Source: JAKACA01 sp050010115 (lineage in GTDB: Bacteria; Actinomycetota; Acidimicrobiia; Acidimicrobiales; Bog-793). From it: a stretch of 42,126 bases of DNA. The translations under genes and the position numbers were made by a program. This document shows, in pieces, positions 1 to 8,936 of this stretch. The notes beneath the pieces were generated by a model. That model did no database searches and was not told the origin of the DNA. It saw only the letters and a list, made by a program, of their open reading frames with translations. Location: assembly GCA_050010115.1 (NCBI GenBank), contig JBEKLQ010000030.1:1-42126 (forward strand). The letters are read 5' to 3'. Position 1 is the first letter of the stretch. Every line of letters starts with the position of its first letter.

Positions 1-1620
1 GGATCGGGGAGGATCCGGTAGTGGAAGATGAGGTCCCGCGAACTCTCGGCGAGCAAGCGGAGCCGGCGCTCGATGCCCCGTACCTTCTCTTCGGCCTCGT
101 GGCGGTCCGTGATGTCCTGCACCACACCAATCATCTCGATCGGGGTCCCACTCTCGTCAAGAACGACGTCCGCCGTTGCGAAGACCCAGGCCTGGGTGCC
201 GTCGTCGCGCATGATCCGGTGTTCGAGCTCATAGTGGCCCGCTTCGGCGATCGCCGAGAGCACTGCCGCTTGAACGCGCGGAAGGTCGTCAGGGTGCTGC
301 CGCGCGAATACGTCCGCTACGGTCAGGTCGGGACGCTCGGCGGTCCCGAAGATCCGGAACGTCTCACTCGTGCAAGTCAAGGGTGAGTGCGAGGTGAGGC
401 CGGAGGTCCACCCCCCGATGTGGCCCACCTGTTGAGTTCGCTCGAGCAGCGACAGGCTCGCTGAGAGTTCGCGCTCGCGCCGCTTGCGCTCGGTGATGTC
501 GTGCAGGATGGCGGAGGCCCCGACGACCGAGCCGTCTGGGGCGACGATCGGCGACAGGCTCACCGAGACCTCGATCATCGTGCCATCGCGCCGTGACCGC
601 GACACCTCGTACTGCCGGAAGCGCTCCCCGGCCACCACCCTGGCAAAGAATCGCTTGAAATCCTCGAGCGCGTCGCCCCCGAGGATATCGCCATAGAAGC
701 GGCCGATCATCTCGGCGGCGCTGTAGCCGTTAAGGCTCTCCGCACCGTTGTTCCAGCTCGTCACATGCCCTCGCAGGTCGACGCTGAAGATGGCGTCCTC
801 AGCGCTTTCCACGATCGCGGCAAACAGGGCTTGAACCCGTTGCGAGCGTTGCCGTTCGGTGATGTCGCGCAGCACGGCGGCGGCCCCGACGACGAGCCCG
901 TAGGAGGAGTAAATCGGTGAGATCGTCAGCGAGACCGCCGCCTCGGAGCCATCCTTACGAGATCTCACCGTCTCGACTTGTTTGACCGTATCGCCTCGCG
1001 CAACTCGGGCCATGATCGTCCGGAACTCCTCCCGCCTGGCCTCGGGCACGGTCATCTCGATGCTCTGACCGATCGCCTCGGCTGCCGTCCAGCCATACAG
1101 ACGTTCGGCCGCGGGGTTCCAGCTCATGATCGTGCCGTCGAGCTGCTTCGAGATGATCGCTTCGTCAACCGAGTCGACGATCGCTGCGAGCTGCGCTTGA
1201 ACCTGCAACGAGCGTTGCCGGTCGGTGACATCGCGCGCGATGCAGGAAATCCCGACAGCCAGTCCGTCGGAGGAGCAGATCGGTGAGATCGTCAGCGAGA
1301 CCGCCACGTCGGAGCCATCCTTGCGAATCCGCGTCGTCTCCAGGTGGTCGACCCGTCCCGCCTTGCGCGAGGCGGCCGCTGAGCATCGAGAACTCCTCAT
1401 GCAGTCCTTCGGGCACGATCATCTCGATGCTCTGACCGATCGCCTCGGTCGCCGTCCAGCCATACAGACGTTCGGCCGCGGGGTTCCAGCTCATGATCGT
1501 GCCGTCGAGGCGGTTCGAGACGATGGCGTCGTTACTCGAGTCGACGACGGCGGCGAGCAGCAGGGGTGCCGAGAACTCCTCTGGCAAGCCGGAGAACTCC
1601 GCGGATCCGTCAAAGCTCAT
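1..1620 (-). CDS. Multi-PAS sensor protein, partial at left edge, with one frameshift
   Basis: The translation holds four successive PAS/PAC modules and the start of a fifth before the window ends, so the output domain (kinase, GGDEF or other) is unseen. Each module ends in a PAC-type stretch such as ISPI...VGI...RDVTDRQR or LHDITERKRRE. PAS1 and PAS2 are nearly identical around GTIMSWNPAAERLYGW. The frame breaks in PAS1 near 1352-1354: dropping one C from the CCC run restores RLAQGGTVDHLETTR, which matches PAS2 (ARGDTVKQVETVRSRKDGS). I choose ATG at 1620 because it follows a duplicated start region; an in-frame TTG at 1641 is possible. The role is probably cytoplasmic sensing of a small ligand or redox state, since no membrane segment is seen. 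The frameshift could be real decay or a sequencing error in a C-run. Confidence 0.75.
1044..1560 (-). repeat. Intragenic PAS-module duplication, period about 366 bp
   Basis: The stretch starting GGGCACG at 1044 recurs at 1411 with very high identity through the GTIMSWNPAAERLYGW coding part. The offset is 367 bases, which is 122 codons plus the single extra base thought to cause the frameshift. The neighbouring PAC stretches near 873-960 and 1243-1327 are also similar. This looks like a recent in-frame duplication of one PAS unit. Confidence 0.7.
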
Positions 1621-1660
1621 CTCGCCCCACCAATCCGTCAAAGCTCATCTCGCCCCACCA
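1605..1660. repeat. Perfect 28-bp tandem duplication at the PAS gene start
   Basis: Two identical 28-bp copies lie head to tail at 1605-1632 and 1633-1660. Each copy carries an ATG followed by the first codons of the PAS protein (minus strand). The outer ATG (1648) overlaps the stop codon of the upstream small ORF as ATGA but now reads only 12 codons before TGA, because 28 is not a multiple of 3. The inner ATG (1620) is in frame with the PAS protein. Confidence 0.85.
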
Positions 1661-1869
1661 CGACTCAGTGGTCCAGCCGCCATCAGGCCTCGCCATCCCC
1701 TAGGCGAGGTGCTCCGGAGAAGAACATCACCGCAGGCCGGCCTAGACACCCGCGTCGCCTGCGAATGGACAGATGCGTCTCCAGCACGCGACGCCCGAGC
1801 GGGAGAGGCGCTGTGTACCGCCAACGCTGCGACGAACGCCAACACGGTGATGAGAGCCAGACGACTCAC
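1645..1869 (-). CDS. Small exported-type protein of unknown function
   Basis: I do not recognise this protein (74 aa from GTG 1869). It starts with a basic residue and a hydrophobic run (SRLALITVLAFVAALAV) followed by small residues ending ASPARA, which fits a Sec signal peptide or a single membrane anchor. A GGAGG sits 6 nt before GTG 1869, which decides this start over GTG 1875. The mature part is short, rich in Arg and Ser, has one Cys, and shows no domain. Its stop overlaps the outer ATG of the 28-bp duplication, so it may once have been translationally coupled to the PAS gene. A chance frame in GC-rich DNA is possible. Confidence 0.4.
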   Translation of the reverse strand: MSRLALITVLAFVAALAVHSASPARASRAGDASVHSQATRVSRPACGDVLLRSTSPRGWRGLMAAGPLSRGGAR

Positions 1870-2312
1870 TGCCACCCTCCAGGAACTGAACGGACCGCGT
1901 CAGCCATCGCCGACGGCGCATGTTACTGCGCTGGCTGTCGCCGCTCTGGCCCTGGCCGTGGCCAGCTTGCCTCGTTTTCACGTTTCTCCGTCACGTAATT
2001 CCCTGACCTGTCGTCTCGGAATTCCCTGGCTCGACGGGCTGGGGACCTCCGCTGGGGACCTCCGGCGCTACCTGGGAGAGCCTGTCGAGCTCGTCGATCA
2101 GCTGCAAGTCACTGGCTGTCGTCCACGAAACCGTCACCTCCCACGTCACGCACATAGTGGCAGTTCGTTTGGGCAGCGGGGCTACTGCTCTGGATGACGT
2201 GTTCGTGTTTGTCTCCGTCGGTCGGCTGGTTTGAAGAGGATTGCCGACGGAAGTCTCCGCCGGATGCACGTCGGGCGTTTGGTTCGTAGCGCCGCTCTAC
2301 CATGGACCTTCG
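1870..2312. other. Gene-poor gap with a weak minus-strand ORF (1991-2155)
   Basis: No convincing gene is seen. A 54-codon minus-strand frame starting at ATG 2155 reads VTVSWTTASDLQLIDELDRLSQ, which vaguely recalls the core of small actinobacterial STAS-like proteins, then turns into low-complexity Pro/Gly/Glu sequence. It lacks a good ribosome binding site, so it may be a remnant or noise. The gap should also hold the promoter of the MmgE/PrpD gene at 2313, but I see no clear -35/-10 pair. Confidence 0.3.
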
Positions 2313-3839
2313 ATGACGCTCGCCGAGCAGTTGGGTTCGTTCGCCTCGCGGTTGCAGCTCGATGACGTCCCCGATCGAGTGCGGTCGTTCGCTCGAAGCC
2401 AGGTGCTCTCACAGCTGGCTGCAGCGCGCGCCACGCTCCGTCATCCTCTTGGTGGTCGGCTGGTGGAAGCATTCGGTGGTCCCCTGCAGGCGGATCCGAA
2501 GTCCGCAGCCTTCTGCCTCGGTGCACTCACCCTGGCACTCGACTTCGACGACACGCTATACGCGGGCCACGTGTCGCACTCCACGGTCGGCGTGCCGATT
2601 GCCTACGCCCTCTCGATCGGTCTGGACGGAAGACGCTTCCTCGAGGCTGTGCTCGCTGGCAACGAGTGCGCCTCCCGTGTGGTCGCGGGGGCGACACTTG
2701 GATCGTTTCGCGGGCAGACTGCCACATACGGCCACCTGGTGGGGGCCACCGCTGCACGGATGCGTGCGCAGGGTGGCTCCCCCGAGCAGACCTCTGCGGC
2801 GTTGGCCCTCGCCTGCTCCCTCCCGCCACACTCGCTGGCACCTGCGTTCTTCGGGAGCGATGGCAAGGTGCTGGCTGCTGCGGTGGGGATCCGTGCAGCG
2901 CTGGATGCGTGTGACGGCGCCCTCGCAGGGCTGTGCGGCGCCCTCGACATCCTGGAACACCCCGACGGCCTGCTCGCCACCTTTGCGGACGTCCCTCTGG
3001 CTGACGCGGTGGTGGCATCCCTCGGTGCACGTTGGCACACCGAGACCCTCTCGATAAAGCTCTACCCTGCGTGCGCCTACCTCGACAGCGCGCTCGATGC
3101 GTCGGCCCAACTCCACGAGGACCTCAAAGTCACCCTCCACGCTGACGTCGGTGCAGTTGCCCACGGCGACAACGTCCTCCACGTGTCAATGGACGCAGCG
3201 ATTCGAGAGGTCGTAGTGAGGTGCTCCCTCTTCACGTTCGGCATGGATTTGAGGAGCAGCAGTTACGTCTCCGGCCCCGGATCCCCAATCAGCGCACTCC
3301 AGTTCTCCGTGGGGTACCCAGCCGCGGTGGCGCTACTGCGCGGGGCCTTCACTCCGAGCGACCTATCCTCGCCGAGGCTTGACGACCCGGTTGCGTGGAA
3401 GCTCGCCACCCGCGTGCGCACCGAGCACGATCCGGACCTCACCCGTCTGGCACTCCTCGGGACCGCGCCGGTCGGTGAGGCACTCCGTCAGGCCGGACCT
3501 CGTGCGTCGTCATGGCTCGCACGTTCCAGCGGCGAAGAGGACGCTGCCGCGTTGCTGCGGGCGGTTGGAGCGCCAGCCAGATCCTTCGAGGAGGCCACCA
3601 AACAGATCGGGGCGATAGTCGAGGTCCATCTTGTCGATGGGCGTACGCTGCGACGCAGCGTCATGACCCCGAAGGGTGCGTCGGGGCCGCCCACACGACG
3701 GGACCATCGCACGCTGGCGCGCGAGAAATTCCTCAGCACGGGTGGGAGCGCCGAGGTGGCCGACGCATTCGACCATCTTGAGGCGATCGGGGCAGATGAA
3801 CTGGCCAGCGCCTTGGCCTCGGCGCTCGCGACCGGCTGA
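2313..3839 (+). CDS. MmgE/PrpD family protein
   Basis: A 508-aa protein of the MmgE/PrpD superfamily, which includes 2-methylcitrate dehydratase and cis-aconitate decarboxylase. Family-like stretches are the helical N-terminal part with LALDFDDTLYAGHVSHST (the usual ALDFDD...GHP region) and the later IKLYPACAYLDSALDA, matching the family's K-x-YP-x-C segment. Members normally run about 450-500 aa, so the length fits. I start at ATG 2313 (MTLAEQL); the 24 codons upstream are not protein-like. The substrate cannot be told: no prpB/prpC or citrate-cycle gene lies nearby. It stands alone on the plus strand and converges on the lipid-kinase-like gene. The family is fairly sure, the reaction is not. 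Confidence 0.8.
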   Translation: MTLAEQLGSFASRLQLDDVPDRVRSFARSQVLSQLAAARATLRHPLGGRLVEAFGGPLQADPKSAAFCLGALTLALDFDDTLYAGHVSHSTVGVPIAYALSIGLDGRRFLEAVLAGNECASRVVAGATLGSFRGQTATYGHLVGATAARMRAQGGSPEQTSAALALACSLPPHSLAPAFFGSDGKVLAAAVGIRAALDACDGALAGLCGALDILEHPDGLLATFADVPLADAVVASLGARWHTETLSIKLYPACAYLDSALDASAQLHEDLKVTLHADVGAVAHGDNVLHVSMDAAIREVVVRCSLFTFGMDLRSSSYVSGPGSPISALQFSVGYPAAVALLRGAFTPSDLSSPRLDDPVAWKLATRVRTEHDPDLTRLALLGTAPVGEALRQAGPRASSWLARSSGEEDAAALLRAVGAPARSFEEATKQIGAIVEVHLVDGRTLRRSVMTPKGASGPPTRRDHRTLAREKFLSTGGSAEVADAFDHLEAIGADELASALASALATG

Positions 3840-3849
3840 GCCTCTCAAC

Positions 3850-3868
3850 ACCTCGACGTCCCCGAGGT
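3850..3868. terminator. Hairpin between convergent genes
   Basis: ACCTCG and CGAGGT form a 6-bp stem around a 7-nt loop in the 35-bp gap between the MmgE/PrpD and lipid-kinase-like stop codons. There is no T-run on either side, so it is at best a weak bidirectional terminator. Confidence 0.35.
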
Positions 3869-3874
3869 TCCGCC

Positions 3875-4903
3875 TCAGCCGGCAGGTGGTGGATCCCCTG
3901 CCCATACCGCCAAGGCTCCGCCGATGACGTCGAACGTGACGGTCCGGACCGGGGACGCCGGGCCGTTCACTACGTCGCCGTCGAACTCCACCGGTACCGG
4001 CTGGTCCCCGATTGCCTCGATGGTCACCGTTCGCCCCTTCGCAGAGGTCACCTCCGGTTCTTTCAGATGCATGCCGGCGGCGACAGCGAGGAGCAGTTCT
4101 CCGAGCCGTGCCGACGAGGTCATCTTGATGGCACAGACGTCGAACAACCCGTCGTCGAGCACGGAGCCAGGTAAAAGCTCGAACGAGCCACCGCGATGGC
4201 GCGCACCGCCCAGGGCCACGAGAAGGAGGCGCCCCTCGACGAGGAGTTCGCCGTTGACGAATACGCGTGCGTCGGTGCCCAATGCGTCAGAACGTCCGAT
4301 CAGCTCGAGCGCAGCCTGCTCATAGCGTCGGCGGCCGGTAACTCTCGACGTCGCGCGTGCCGCGTCCAGCACGCTCGCCAGGAATCCCGCGCTCGCGCCG
4401 AGCACGACCGCCTGGTCGCGCTCGACCAGTCTTCCGATGTCGAGCCAGCGGATTCGCGCCCCGGTGTGATCCTCCCCGAGGACCATTCCGAGTGCCTCCT
4501 CCACCGGAGTGTCGGCGAACAATGCTCGGTAGAAGGAGTTGCCCGTGCCTCCCGGCGCCGCGAACAATGCCGGCGCCTCGCGGCCAACGAGCTCAGTTGG
4601 GCGCCCGTCGCCCGGCCAGCGGCCGGTCCCGCGCACGATCCCCTCCGCCACTTCGCGGACCGTGCCGTCGCCACCCACGGCCATCACCAGGTCGAGTGCC
4701 TCACCTCGACATGCCGCGCGGCGGACCGTCTCGGTGACGGTCTCGACTACCTCACCCCGACGTGCCGTTGGGAGCCGGGTCACATCGAAGCCCTCGCGTC
4801 CAAGTTGGTCAACGACCGTCTCGGCGACAACCAGAGGGGAACCGCCTGCAACTGGATTCACAACCACCAGCGCCCGACGCGTCCGACGCGCAAGGCCGCT
4901 CAC
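3875..4903 (-). CDS. Diacylglycerol kinase-family lipid kinase
   Basis: A 342-aa protein with the DAGK catalytic fold. It opens with ALVVVNPVAGG, has the nucleotide-binding GGDGTVREV motif near residue 85, and the later APGGTGNSF segment typical of DgkB/YegS-type kinases. The C-terminal part (DGLFDV...FDGDVV) matches the family's second beta domain. It likely phosphorylates a lipid or polyprenoid alcohol in the inner leaflet; substrate unknown. I choose GTG 4903 because it overlaps the TGA of the upstream GMC gene (GTGA), implying coupled translation; the preceding frame is only the shadow of the GMC C-terminus. It is the last gene of the minus-strand group 8379-3875, so it probably acts with the GMC oxidoreductase. 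Confidence 0.85.
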   Translation of the reverse strand: MSGLARRTRRALVVVNPVAGGSPLVVAETVVDQLGREGFDVTRLPTARRGEVVETVTETVRRAACRGEALDLVMAVGGDGTVREVAEGIVRGTGRWPGDGRPTELVGREAPALFAAPGGTGNSFYRALFADTPVEEALGMVLGEDHTGARIRWLDIGRLVERDQAVVLGASAGFLASVLDAARATSRVTGRRRYEQAALELIGRSDALGTDARVFVNGELLVEGRLLLVALGGARHRGGSFELLPGSVLDDGLFDVCAIKMTSSARLGELLLAVAAGMHLKEPEVTSAKGRTVTIEAIGDQPVPVEFDGDVVNGPASPVRTVTFDVIGGALAVWAGDPPPAG

Positions 4904-6870
4904 AGGAGGGCATCCGCCAGGCGTGTCGCCATCCGCGCCACCAGGGCCATGATCGTGATCTGAGGGTTCACGTGGCACGAGGAGGGCAGCACCGAGGCGT
5001 CGAACACGAAGAGGTCCGGAACGTCCCACACCTGTCCGAACGAGTTCACGACCGAATTAGACGGATCGGCACCCATGCGGGCACTGCCCATCGGATGGTA
5101 CGCGGACAGATGGAGGTCGGCCGGACGCCAGCGACCTTCGCGCACGTGCCGCACCTCGGCAGCGGAACCGATGGCATCAAGTCCCGGCAGCATCGGGTAG
5201 ACCTCCATCGCGCCGGCGGCGAAGAAAATCTCCGCAGACATCGCGATTCCCTCCACGACCTTCGCCGCGTCCTGGCGCGTCAGGCTGTACTGGATGGACA
5301 CGCCGTTGTGGCCGAATGGACGCACACGCCCCACGCCGGCGTCACCGATGATCGAACCGAACGACGCCATGTGGGGGTAAAGGGCGAACAGCGCCTTGTC
5401 GGGCCCCCAACCGGGCAGAGAGCCTGCTGAATAGCCGAGGCCGGGCGGCGGGAATGTCGCCTCGAGCAACACGCCGTTCGAGAGTCTCTCGTCGACGTAG
5501 TAGCTCTGCATCGTCCCCCGCCACGCGTGCAGGGGCTCCTCGAACCGGGCCGTCGTCCCCGCCCCGGGATGGATCACCAAATTGCGACCGAGTTGGCCAG
5601 AGGAGCGCCCGAGGCGCTGTCGTGCGAGGAGCGCTGGCGTGAAGATCGCGCCCGCGGAGAGCACGGTCGCCCGGGCATCCACCTGGAGCGTGCCCGCCTT
5701 GCGGCCAGTCTGCGGGTCGAGCACGTCTGCAACGACACCGGCGGCGCGTCCGGATTCCAGATGAATCGTGCGCACTTTGACTCCGGAATACACTTTCGCG
5801 TCCGCAGCGGTCGCACGCGGCAGGTAGCTCACGTGCATTGCCTGCTTGGCATCTACTGGGCAGACGAACGCGCAGGCGCCGTGACCGTGGCAACCCCTGA
5901 TGTTGCGGCGGATCGGACCGCCCGACAGCCCGAGGTGTTCGGCGCCCCGACGCATCACGTCCCCGTTCGCACCCATCACGTCCTCGGGGACGGGCTGGAC
6001 GCCCAGCACTTCTTCGATCGAGTCGAACCATGGGGCCATCGCGTCGGGGTCGATCTCGGCGATACCAGATGCCGCCCACGAAGCCAGAACGGTCTCGGGT
6101 GTCCGGAAACAGGTTCCTGAGTTGACTACCGTCGTCCCCCCCACGGCGCATCCCATTGGAAGGGACATGACGGGGGTGCCGAGGGTGAACGTCAGACCGC
6201 CGTCGCGGTAAAACTGGAAGAGTCGTTCCGCGGGGCGGTGCCCCTCGACGTCGCCACGGTTGACGGGCGGCCCCTCTTCGAGCACGACCACGTCGAGGCC
6301 CGCGCGCGCGAGCGTGGCCGCCGCGACGGCACCGCCTGCCCCGGAACCCACGACGACCACGTCCGCGACGATCTTGGCATCGATCACCTCGGGATACCTG
6401 ATCACCGGCAGGTCGACGGGCGGCGGCGGTCCAGCGGGGCCCATCGCCACCAGGGGCTCGCCGTCGTACCCGATCAGCGACGTCACCTCTGGCTGGGAGG
6501 CGTACGCGAGCTGGACCAGGGCTTCGAGTCCGGACAAGGCCTCGCGCCGGGCCCGGAAGCCCGAGGTGCGGCTCGCCTCCACCCAGCGATGACGGCCGTC
6601 TGCGTCGAGGCGGTGGAACAAATCGGGCCGTCGCCCCAGCAACCCCGTCAAGTCAAAGCCGCAAAGCATCGCGCGCACCAGCCAACGGGGCTGTCCGTGC
6701 ACGTGTGCGAGGAGTCTCTCGATGTCCGCTGCGACGCCCAGTTCCGCCGCGCCGGGCGGGATGGCCCCACCCGGCGGAAACAGTGCGTCACAGAGTGCGT
6801 CGAGCACTCGACGTTCGTAGCCGCTCAGTGTTCCGGAGCGGGCACCGCCGTCGCCACTGCTCTTGTCCAT
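4900..6870 (-). CDS. GMC-family FAD-dependent alcohol oxidoreductase
   Basis: A 656-aa protein. The N-terminal about 120 residues (LDALCDALFPPGG...) resemble the gluconate 2-dehydrogenase subunit 3-like segment found on long-chain alcohol oxidases. The Rossmann motif VVVGSGAGGAVAAATLA follows, then the GMC signature around MGCAVGGTTVVNSGT. A Cys cluster GCHGHGACAFVCPVDAK matches the cluster seen in fatty-alcohol-oxidase-type members. The C-terminus has HPMGSARMG and HVNPQITIMA, supplying the His/Asn catalytic pair. The likely reaction is oxidation of a hydrophobic alcohol (long-chain alcohol, sterol or terpenoid) with FAD. ATG 6870 is preceded by GGTGGGAGACGC, a reasonable ribosome binding site. 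It overlaps the lipid kinase gene by 4 bases and lies 141 bp after the lipocalin-like gene. Confidence 0.85.
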   Translation of the reverse strand: MDKSSGDGGARSGTLSGYERRVLDALCDALFPPGGAIPPGAAELGVAADIERLLAHVHGQPRWLVRAMLCGFDLTGLLGRRPDLFHRLDADGRHRWVEASRTSGFRARREALSGLEALVQLAYASQPEVTSLIGYDGEPLVAMGPAGPPPPVDLPVIRYPEVIDAKIVADVVVVGSGAGGAVAAATLARAGLDVVVLEEGPPVNRGDVEGHRPAERLFQFYRDGGLTFTLGTPVMSLPMGCAVGGTTVVNSGTCFRTPETVLASWAASGIAEIDPDAMAPWFDSIEEVLGVQPVPEDVMGANGDVMRRGAEHLGLSGGPIRRNIRGCHGHGACAFVCPVDAKQAMHVSYLPRATAADAKVYSGVKVRTIHLESGRAAGVVADVLDPQTGRKAGTLQVDARATVLSAGAIFTPALLARQRLGRSSGQLGRNLVIHPGAGTTARFEEPLHAWRGTMQSYYVDERLSNGVLLEATFPPPGLGYSAGSLPGWGPDKALFALYPHMASFGSIIGDAGVGRVRPFGHNGVSIQYSLTRQDAAKVVEGIAMSAEIFFAAGAMEVYPMLPGLDAIGSAAEVRHVREGRWRPADLHLSAYHPMGSARMGADPSNSVVNSFGQVWDVPDLFVFDASVLPSSCHVNPQITIMALVARMATRLADALL

Positions 6871-7011
6871 GCGTCTCCCACCTTCAACCTCGGCCGCCTG
6901 CGAGAGGCAGACGAACTTCCCTCGGGCCGTGTTCGGGGATCGAGGCGTCAGCGATACGGTAACGGGCGCCTCGACCTTCATCATCTCGGTGGAGGCAGGC
7001 GAGACACATGC

Positions 7012-8379
7012 TCACGGCCTACTGCCGATCTCGGCATGGGCCGTGCTGTCGAGCAACCACTGCCGCTCGACGACCCAGATGCCCGAGGACCGACGTTCGA
7101 GCACGATCTCCGCGTCGGCCCGTTCGGAGTTCCGACAGGTGGCCGGAGCGCCGTCGGGGTCCGCATACTCGACGACAGCCGTGTGTTCGGCCGGCTGGAC
7201 GACCTGCACACGCAGGCGGCGTCCCCCGGAGCGTACGGTGACATCCCACTCAGGGAGCCCGAGGTGGGCCGAGCCCGCAAGGGCGCCGAGAATTCCGAAC
7301 TGCGGCCAGTCGACACCGCCATGGCGCAGACGCACGAACGGCAAGGGCGGGAGGCGACGGAGGCCGGGTCGGCGCGACACCGCAGCCACGACCTCCAGCA
7401 CGTCACCGTCGCCGAGATCGGCGTGCAGCCAACCCCACCGTTCGGCATTGCCATGGCCGTAGATGTGGGCCACGCCACCTGGCGCACCGTCGAGCTCCAA
7501 CACGCGTCCACCCAGCGCGACAGTTCCTCGGAACGAGGCAGTCGGCGCCGGGACGATCTGAGCAGAGGGGAACCACTCGCGTCGCCATGCAATTCGCGGA
7601 AACGTGAAGAGCGGCGGCCGGTCGTCGTGATACGTCAACTCCCAGGTCGCTGCACCCGCACTACCGGAACGGCGTCCAGGTTCAGCCACGACGTCACCCG
7701 CAGCGAACCACGGGCCCTGTCCCAAAGGCTCGGGACCAAAACGGACGATCTCGGGTGGACCGTCGGGGGGAAAGAGCGCGAGCCAGCCATAGCCACGAGC
7801 CCCGCCGCCGTCGCTCGGGGCGCACATCTCGTGGTGCAGCCACAGCCCCGTTCCCGTGCGCGGATCCGTCAGCGTGTCGTACCAGACTTCGAGTCGCCCG
7901 GCCCGTCCCGACCAACGCCGCTCCTCGAGACCGGTGTCGTGGTACCGAAGTCGGAACCCTGCGACGAACGACGGGAAGGTCATGAGGGGGAACCGGAGGA
8001 GGGCGGTGCCCACCTCCTGACCGTCGTCGTTGCAGATGGCACCCGGCAGTGTGGTCCAGGCACGCAGCCGGCGCACTCCTCGAAGAGACTTCCAGCCGTC
8101 AAAGCGATAGCGACGGCCGTCGTCGGCGACAGTCGCGAACGTGTAGCGAAGCCGGTGGTTCCGGAACGGGGAGATCTCCAGGGTGCCAGTGATCGGCGTC
8201 CCCGAAGCCATCCCCTCTGCGGTCAGCGTCCCGGTGAGTTCGGCGACGACGGTGCTAAAGGGAAGCGGGAGCGTGGGAGTCTCCACCCGCGCGTCGAAAC
8301 GGAACGAGCGGTCCAGGTGCTCACCGGTCCTTCGCCACGTGCCCACCATCGCCTCGGCAAATGAGAGCCCGGTGCTCAT
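7012..8379 (-). CDS. Lipocalin/AttH-CrtC-like beta-barrel protein (tentative)
   Basis: A 455-aa soluble protein with no signal peptide and many beta-strand-like stretches. The second half has IYGHGNAERWGWLHADLGDGDVLE, which recalls the conserved G-H-N-x-WGW region of two-domain lipocalins such as AttH/CrtC. The N-terminal half (TGTLEISPF..RLRYTF..DGRRYRFDGWKSLR) recalls, from memory, an accessory domain attached to large cholesterol-oxidase-like GMC proteins. That would fit a partner role beside the GMC enzyme, perhaps binding its hydrophobic substrate. ATG 8379 has GGGAGG about 9 nt upstream. Same strand as the GMC and kinase genes, so probably one transcription unit. Family call moderate, function inferred. 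Confidence 0.55.
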   Translation of the reverse strand: MSTGLSFAEAMVGTWRRTGEHLDRSFRFDARVETPTLPLPFSTVVAELTGTLTAEGMASGTPITGTLEISPFRNHRLRYTFATVADDGRRYRFDGWKSLRGVRRLRAWTTLPGAICNDDGQEVGTALLRFPLMTFPSFVAGFRLRYHDTGLEERRWSGRAGRLEVWYDTLTDPRTGTGLWLHHEMCAPSDGGGARGYGWLALFPPDGPPEIVRFGPEPLGQGPWFAAGDVVAEPGRRSGSAGAATWELTYHDDRPPLFTFPRIAWRREWFPSAQIVPAPTASFRGTVALGGRVLELDGAPGGVAHIYGHGNAERWGWLHADLGDGDVLEVVAAVSRRPGLRRLPPLPFVRLRHGGVDWPQFGILGALAGSAHLGLPEWDVTVRSGGRRLRVQVVQPAEHTAVVEYADPDGAPATCRNSERADAEIVLERRSSGIWVVERQWLLDSTAHAEIGSRP

Positions 8380-8936
8380 CGACAGACCTCCCTCTCATCC
8401 TCGGGCCTGCCGAGGTCGTCACATCTAACGCGGCCGCCGCGGGCATATCAAGGAGTCAACCGAAGTGTAGGCAGACCCAAGTGCGGCAACGTGACGGCCA
8501 GCGCCCAGTCAACCAAGGTCGTCCAGCTGCAGACCGACTTCCCGAGCGGCCAGAACGACCCGGCCATCGTCGTCTGCGCCTCCGACGCCCCGCTCGCCGC
8601 CGACGCAAAGGCGGCGATCGATGCGGATCCGGCCTGATCTCGCGGGCGGGCCAGGAGACCGCGGCCCGGGGCACCCGACCGGGCGGCCCTGGCTTCCGAG
8701 CTCGACCACCGGTTCTGGTGGCCCGGGAAGCTGTTCAGCAACCCTGTCAGGACGGACCAGGCCGACGCCGAGCCCGTTGGCGCTGACGTCCGAGAGGGCT
8801 GAGCGGCCTGGCGGCCGCTTCGAGCGCGCCCGGCATCCGCCCACGGCGTCGGCGTGCCCGGCCATCGGCACGCTGGGCAGCGTCGATGGCCTGATCCAGC
8901 CGATCAACTGGTGCACCCGGCGAGAGCGATAGCGAG
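8380..8936. other. 557-bp gap with a degraded ORF, no intact gene
   Basis: Apart from the transporter-like fragment at 8461-8637, no frame here looks like protein. Candidate promoters of the lipocalin-like gene should lie next to 8379 but no clear -35/-10 pair is visible. Confidence 0.4.
8461..8637 (+). pseudogene. Remnant resembling an MMPL transporter N-terminal domain
   Basis: In the frame with codons at 8485 the sequence reads STKVVQLQTDFPSGQNDPAI then VVCASDAPLAADAKAAIDAD and a stop. MMPL/RND-type lipid transporters carry a similar early periplasmic stretch (S-T-x-V-x-x-L-x-x-x-FPSG-x-x-x-P-A-x-VV, then L-T-A-A-D). Everything else of the protein, including all membrane helices, is missing and there is no sensible start. 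I read it as a decayed gene piece; chance resemblance is possible. Confidence 0.35.

Noticed and set aside
6238..8364. Long plus-strand open frame of 708 codons
   Set aside because: It runs antisense through the GMC and lipocalin-like genes, its product is Arg/Pro/His-rich without any domain, and both minus-strand genes have clear motifs.
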